From: Erysipelotrichaceae bacterium NK3D112 | Lineage (GTDB): Bacteria; Bacillota_I; Bacilli_A; Erysipelotrichales; Erysipelotrichaceae | NCBI GenBank assembly: GCA_000701725.1 | Contig: JNJQ01000018.1 | Location: 1-52,358, forward strand | Length of the DNA: 52,358 bases | Direction: 5' to 3' | Part shown: positions 49,962 to 52,358 of the stretch, piece by piece | Layout: each line of letters opens with the position of its first letter | Numbering within the stretch: the stretch's first letter is position 1 | Program-made: the position numbers and the translations under genes | Notes under the pieces: model-generated | What the model saw: only the letters and a program-made list of their open reading frames with translations | The model's database searches: none | What the model was told of the DNA's origin: nothing

Positions 49962-50301
49962 CAGTTCTTTATCCTTCCGGAAGCTGTATAACAACTCTTA
50001 ATGTATTCTATCATAATCCTGTCAAAAAGGATAACAGATGGAAGCAGTATAGCATAAACCTTAAAAGAAATCTTCCACGGTTTAAAATGCCGGGGATGAT
50101 CCGCTCTGTTCAGACAAAAACGGAATCCCTGAAATAATAATCATAATAGCACTCATGCATGAAAGCGGGGAGGTTTATGCGGCCGCAACTGTTATGCATG
50201 GACTCTTGAAAAGAGTTCAGACAGGCGTTTTTTAAACGGACCGCAGGTGGTAAAAGACTACAGTATTTGGTATGATTACTCTGATTTGGAGATGAGATAA
50301 G
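49962..50301. other. Long divergent intergenic region of the polysaccharide locus
   Basis: No full gene. It holds promoter-like AT-rich stretches (TAATAATCATAAT around 50135-50147; TATGAT near 50270), a 10-codon ORF with a strong ribosome site (50177-50209), and a hairpin ACTCTT/AAGAGT (about 50202-50216) followed by a T-run near 50230. The arrangement suggests a transcribed leader for the rfbD operon. Confidence 0.5.
50177..50209 (+). other. Ten-codon ORF with strong ribosome site, possible leader peptide
   Basis: GGGGAGGTTT precedes ATG; the ORF reads MRPQLLCMDS and stops. The hairpin ACTCTT/AAGAGT starts inside its last codons, with TTTTTT further on. It could be a leader peptide or chance. 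Confidence 0.3.
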
Positions 50302-51219
50302 ATGACCAGATTTTTTGTAACAGGAGTCGGCGGCCAGCTGGGCCACGATGTGATGAATGAATTATATAAAAGAGGATATGAAGGGATCGGAAGCGATGTC
50401 GCGGAACACTACAGCGGCATTCAGGACGGCACTCCGGTCGTGAATATGCCCTATGTTTCACTGGATATCACCGATGCGCAGGCGGTCATGAAGACGATCA
50501 CAGAGGTCAGACCGGACGTGATCATCCATTGCGCCGCATGGACAGCGGTCGATCTGGCTGAGGATGATGACAAGGTGGAGAAAGTCCGTGCGGTCAATGC
50601 CGGCGGAACAATGAATATCGCCAAAGCCGCAAAGGAAACCGATGCGAAGATGATTTATATTTCCACCGACTATGTGTTTGACGGACAGGGAAGCGAACCC
50701 TGGAAACCCGACTGCAAGGACTATAAGCCCCTCAACGTCTACGGACAGACCAAACTGGAAGGGGAGCTTGCGGTTGCGCAGACGCTTGAAAAATACTTCA
50801 TCGTGCGCATTGCGTGGGTGTTTGGTGTCAACGGTTCCAATTTCATCAAGACAATGCTCAGAGTCGGCAAAAACCGTGATGAGGTCCGGGTTGTCAACGA
50901 TCAGTTCGGCACACCGACCTACACTCTCGATCTGTCCAGACTGCTTGTCGATATGGCAGAGACAGAGAAGTACGGCTATTATCACGCAACCAACGAGGGC
51001 GGCTATATCTCCTGGTATGATTTCACATGCGAAATCTATAAACAGGCAGGCTATACAACAAAGATAACCCCTGTCACAACCGCGGAATACGGTTTAAGCA
51101 AGGCTGTCCGTCCGTTCAACAGCAGACTGGACAGATCCAAGCTTGTCGAAAGCGGATTTGAACCGCTTCCTACATGGCAGGACGCATTAAGCAGATATTT
51201 AAAGGAGATCGAATACTGA
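50302..51219 (+). CDS. rfbD: dTDP-4-dehydrorhamnose reductase
   Basis: A 305-residue SDR-type enzyme. The NADP motif is FVTGVGGQLGHDVMNEL, the active-site Ser/Thr region is YISTDYVFDGQG, and the Tyr-x3-Lys is in YGQTKLEGEL. PDVIIHCAAWTAVDLAEDD is diagnostic of RfbD/RmlD. It makes the last step of dTDP-L-rhamnose. One base separates it from rfbC. rfbA and rfbB are not in the window and may follow to the right. The ribosome site is TTGGAGATGAGATAAG. Confidence 0.96.
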   Translation: MTRFFVTGVGGQLGHDVMNELYKRGYEGIGSDVAEHYSGIQDGTPVVNMPYVSLDITDAQAVMKTITEVRPDVIIHCAAWTAVDLAEDDDKVEKVRAVNAGGTMNIAKAAKETDAKMIYISTDYVFDGQGSEPWKPDCKDYKPLNVYGQTKLEGELAVAQTLEKYFIVRIAWVFGVNGSNFIKTMLRVGKNRDEVRVVNDQFGTPTYTLDLSRLLVDMAETEKYGYYHATNEGGYISWYDFTCEIYKQAGYTTKITPVTTAEYGLSKAVRPFNSRLDRSKLVESGFEPLPTWQDALSRYLKEIEY

Positions 51220-51220
51220 T

Positions 51221-51829
51221 ATGGGACAGATCAAAGTTGAAAAAGACGTTAACGGAATCAAAGGACTGTGTGTCATCACTCCGGCGGTGCACGGTGATTC
51301 CCGCGGATATTTTATGGAAACCTATTCACAGCGCGATATGGAGGAAGCAGGCATTGATATCACTTTTGTGCAGGACAATCAGTCCATGTCGACAAAAGGC
51401 GTATTGAGAGGCCTTCATTTCCAGAAACAGTATCCGCAGACAAAGCTGGTGCGGGCAATCCGCGGCACAGTCTTTGATGTGGCGGTTGATCTGAGAAAAG
51501 ATTCCGAAACATACGGAAAATGGTATGGCGTGGAGCTCAGTGAGGAAAACAAAAAACAGTTCCTGATTCCGAAAGGCTTTGCCCACGGTTTCCTGGTGCT
51601 GACTGACACAGCTGAATTCTGCTACAAGTGCGATGATTTCTATCATCCCAATGATGAAGGCGGACTGGCCTGGAACGATCCGGAAATCGGCGTTGACTGG
51701 CCGCAGCTCAAAGGTGATTACAAAGGCACCGCATCCGCGGAAGGATATACGCTTGAGGACGGCACCCCGCTCAATCTGAGTGAGAAGGACCAGAAGTGGT
51801 TCGGTCTGAAGGATACATTCAGTTTCTGA
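51221..51829 (+). CDS. rfbC: dTDP-4-dehydrorhamnose 3,5-epimerase
   Basis: A 202-residue cupin-type epimerase. VHGDSRGYFMETYSQRD, VLRGLHFQKQYPQTKLVR (with the catalytic His) and FDVAVDLRKDSETYGKW are the family motifs, and LIPKGFAHGFLVL follows. It forms dTDP-4-keto-L-rhamnose, the substrate of RfbD. Slightly longer than average, but the core is intact. The ribosome site AAAGGAGATC lies inside rfbD. Confidence 0.96.
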   Translation: MGQIKVEKDVNGIKGLCVITPAVHGDSRGYFMETYSQRDMEEAGIDITFVQDNQSMSTKGVLRGLHFQKQYPQTKLVRAIRGTVFDVAVDLRKDSETYGKWYGVELSEENKKQFLIPKGFAHGFLVLTDTAEFCYKCDDFYHPNDEGGLAWNDPEIGVDWPQLKGDYKGTASAEGYTLEDGTPLNLSEKDQKWFGLKDTFSF

Positions 51830-51867
51830 ACATCATGACTGATGAAGAACAGTCATAAGGAGAACAT

Positions 51868-52275
51868 ATGGAAGTAAAGATGTATACTTTTGAACCTCAC
51901 GGGGACGCCAGAGGCCAGCTGGTCGCGATTGAGGCAAACAAGGATATTCCTTTCGAGGTGAAGCGTGTTTATTACATGTATGACACAACCCCCGGTGTTG
52001 CCAGAGGCCATCATGCCCACAAGGAGCTGGAACAGATCCTGATCTGTGTGCACGGTTCATGCAAAATCCTTCTCGACAACGGAAAAGAGAAGGAAACGGT
52101 TGTGCTTGATGAGCCCAACAAGGGCCTGTATATCTCTTCGGATATGTGGAGAGTGATGTATGATTTCTCACCGGATGCCGTATTGATGGTCATGGCATCC
52201 ACTTATTATGAGGAATCGGATTATATCAGAGACTATGATGAGTTTCTGAAATATGTGGAAAGCAGAGGAGAATAA
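51868..52275 (+). CDS. dTDP-4-oxo-6-deoxyhexose 3,4-ketoisomerase (FdtA/QdtA-like)
   Basis: A 135-residue cupin of the WxcM/FdtA family. It starts FEPHGDARGQLVAIEANKDI. The His cluster is GVARGHHAHKELEQ, and YISSDMWRVMYDFSPDAVLMVMAS ends the fold. It moves the keto group of dTDP-4-keto-6-deoxyglucose from C4 to C3, ready for amination to a 3-amino-3,6-dideoxy sugar (Fuc3N or Qui3N). FdtA and QdtA differ in product stereochemistry and cannot be separated here. It is followed 3 bases later by an aminotransferase gene. The ribosome site is AAGGAGAACAT. Confidence 0.9.
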   Translation: MEVKMYTFEPHGDARGQLVAIEANKDIPFEVKRVYYMYDTTPGVARGHHAHKELEQILICVHGSCKILLDNGKEKETVVLDEPNKGLYISSDMWRVMYDFSPDAVLMVMASTYYEESDYIRDYDEFLKYVESRGE

Positions 52276-52278
52276 ATC

Positions 52279-52358
52279 ATGAAAGTACCTTTTGTGGATC
52301 TGAAACCGATGCATTCGGAAATACAGAATGACCTCGAAGAGGCATTTGCGAATGTTCT
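52279..52358 (+). CDS. DegT/DnrJ-family aminotransferase, first 26 codons only
   Basis: The frame opens MKVPFVDLKPMHSEIQNDLE, the usual N-terminus of DegT/DnrJ/EryC1/StrS aminotransferases, and runs off the right edge. Placed just after the ketoisomerase, it is probably the FdtB/QdtB-type enzyme that aminates C3. AGCAGAGGAGAATAA upstream provides a ribosome site inside the previous gene. Confidence 0.8.
   Translation, partial: MKVPFVDLKPMHSEIQNDLEEAFANV

Noticed and set aside
1-52358. CRISPR arrays, tRNA or rRNA genes, prophage or defence islands
   Set aside because: No regularly spaced repeats, cloverleaf-like segments, phage structural genes or recognisable restriction or abortive-infection genes were seen; this is by eye only.

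Overview
The window looks like a chromosomal stretch from a low-to-mid-GC Gram-positive of the Bacillota, most likely an Erysipelotrichia-type anaerobe. This placement is inferred from gene content and style, not from any marker search. Supporting signs are strong GGAGG-type ribosome binding sites, a T-box leader before cysS, a CIRCE element before hsp20, cre-like sites, lipoprotein lipoboxes, a class II GalT, Mini-RNase III, and the conserved Bacillota order cysS-mrnC-rlmB-sigH-like. No rRNA, tRNA, CRISPR array or prophage was seen.

Layout. 1-1.1 kb: the 5' part of an IS110-family transposase running off the left edge, with its non-coding end region. 1.1-9.4 kb: a LysR regulator, a small lipoprotein, nucleotide clean-up genes (deoxyribosyltransferase-like and NUDIX), an S9 peptidase, a DegV protein, an OFA-type MFS transporter and a MATE exporter. 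9.4-24.5 kb: a large alpha-galactoside locus. A divergent AraC regulator faces a solute-binding protein, two permeases, a YesL-like protein, a GH36 alpha-galactosidase and an MsmK/UgpC-type ATPase. These are followed, behind a hairpin terminator, by galK, galT, galE and a second (Sip1-type) GH36 enzyme. Together these import alpha-galactosides, hydrolyse them and feed galactose into the Leloir pathway.

24.5-34.3 kb: hsp20 with CIRCE, a hypothetical gene behind a structured RNA-like element, queT, a surface enzyme run (M15 peptidase, CapA-like, lipoprotein cyclophilin), a MupG-like plus GH1 phospho-glycosidase pair, a small cre-associated protein, a tyrosine phosphatase and a membrane-anchored serine hydrolase. 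34.3-41.3 kb: an acyltransferase, then a divergent locus that is the most unusual part of the window. It holds a zinc-ribbon protein facing a membrane-spanning protein (XRE-type HTH inside, RCC1-like and fibronectin-like domains outside), followed by a tiny GYF_2 protein. After it come an SDR enzyme, a YdcF-like membrane protein and a small repeat protein.

41.4-46.9 kb: T-box-cysS-mrnC-rlmB-sigma factor, a DUF1015 protein and a GT2 glycosyltransferase. 46.9-52.4 kb: a surface-polysaccharide region with a glycosyltransferase, an initiating sugar-phosphate transferase and an aminotransferase on the minus strand. Facing away on the plus strand are rfbD, rfbC, an fdtA-like ketoisomerase and the start of another aminotransferase. 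These point to dTDP-rhamnose and a dTDP-3-amino-3,6-dideoxyhexose.
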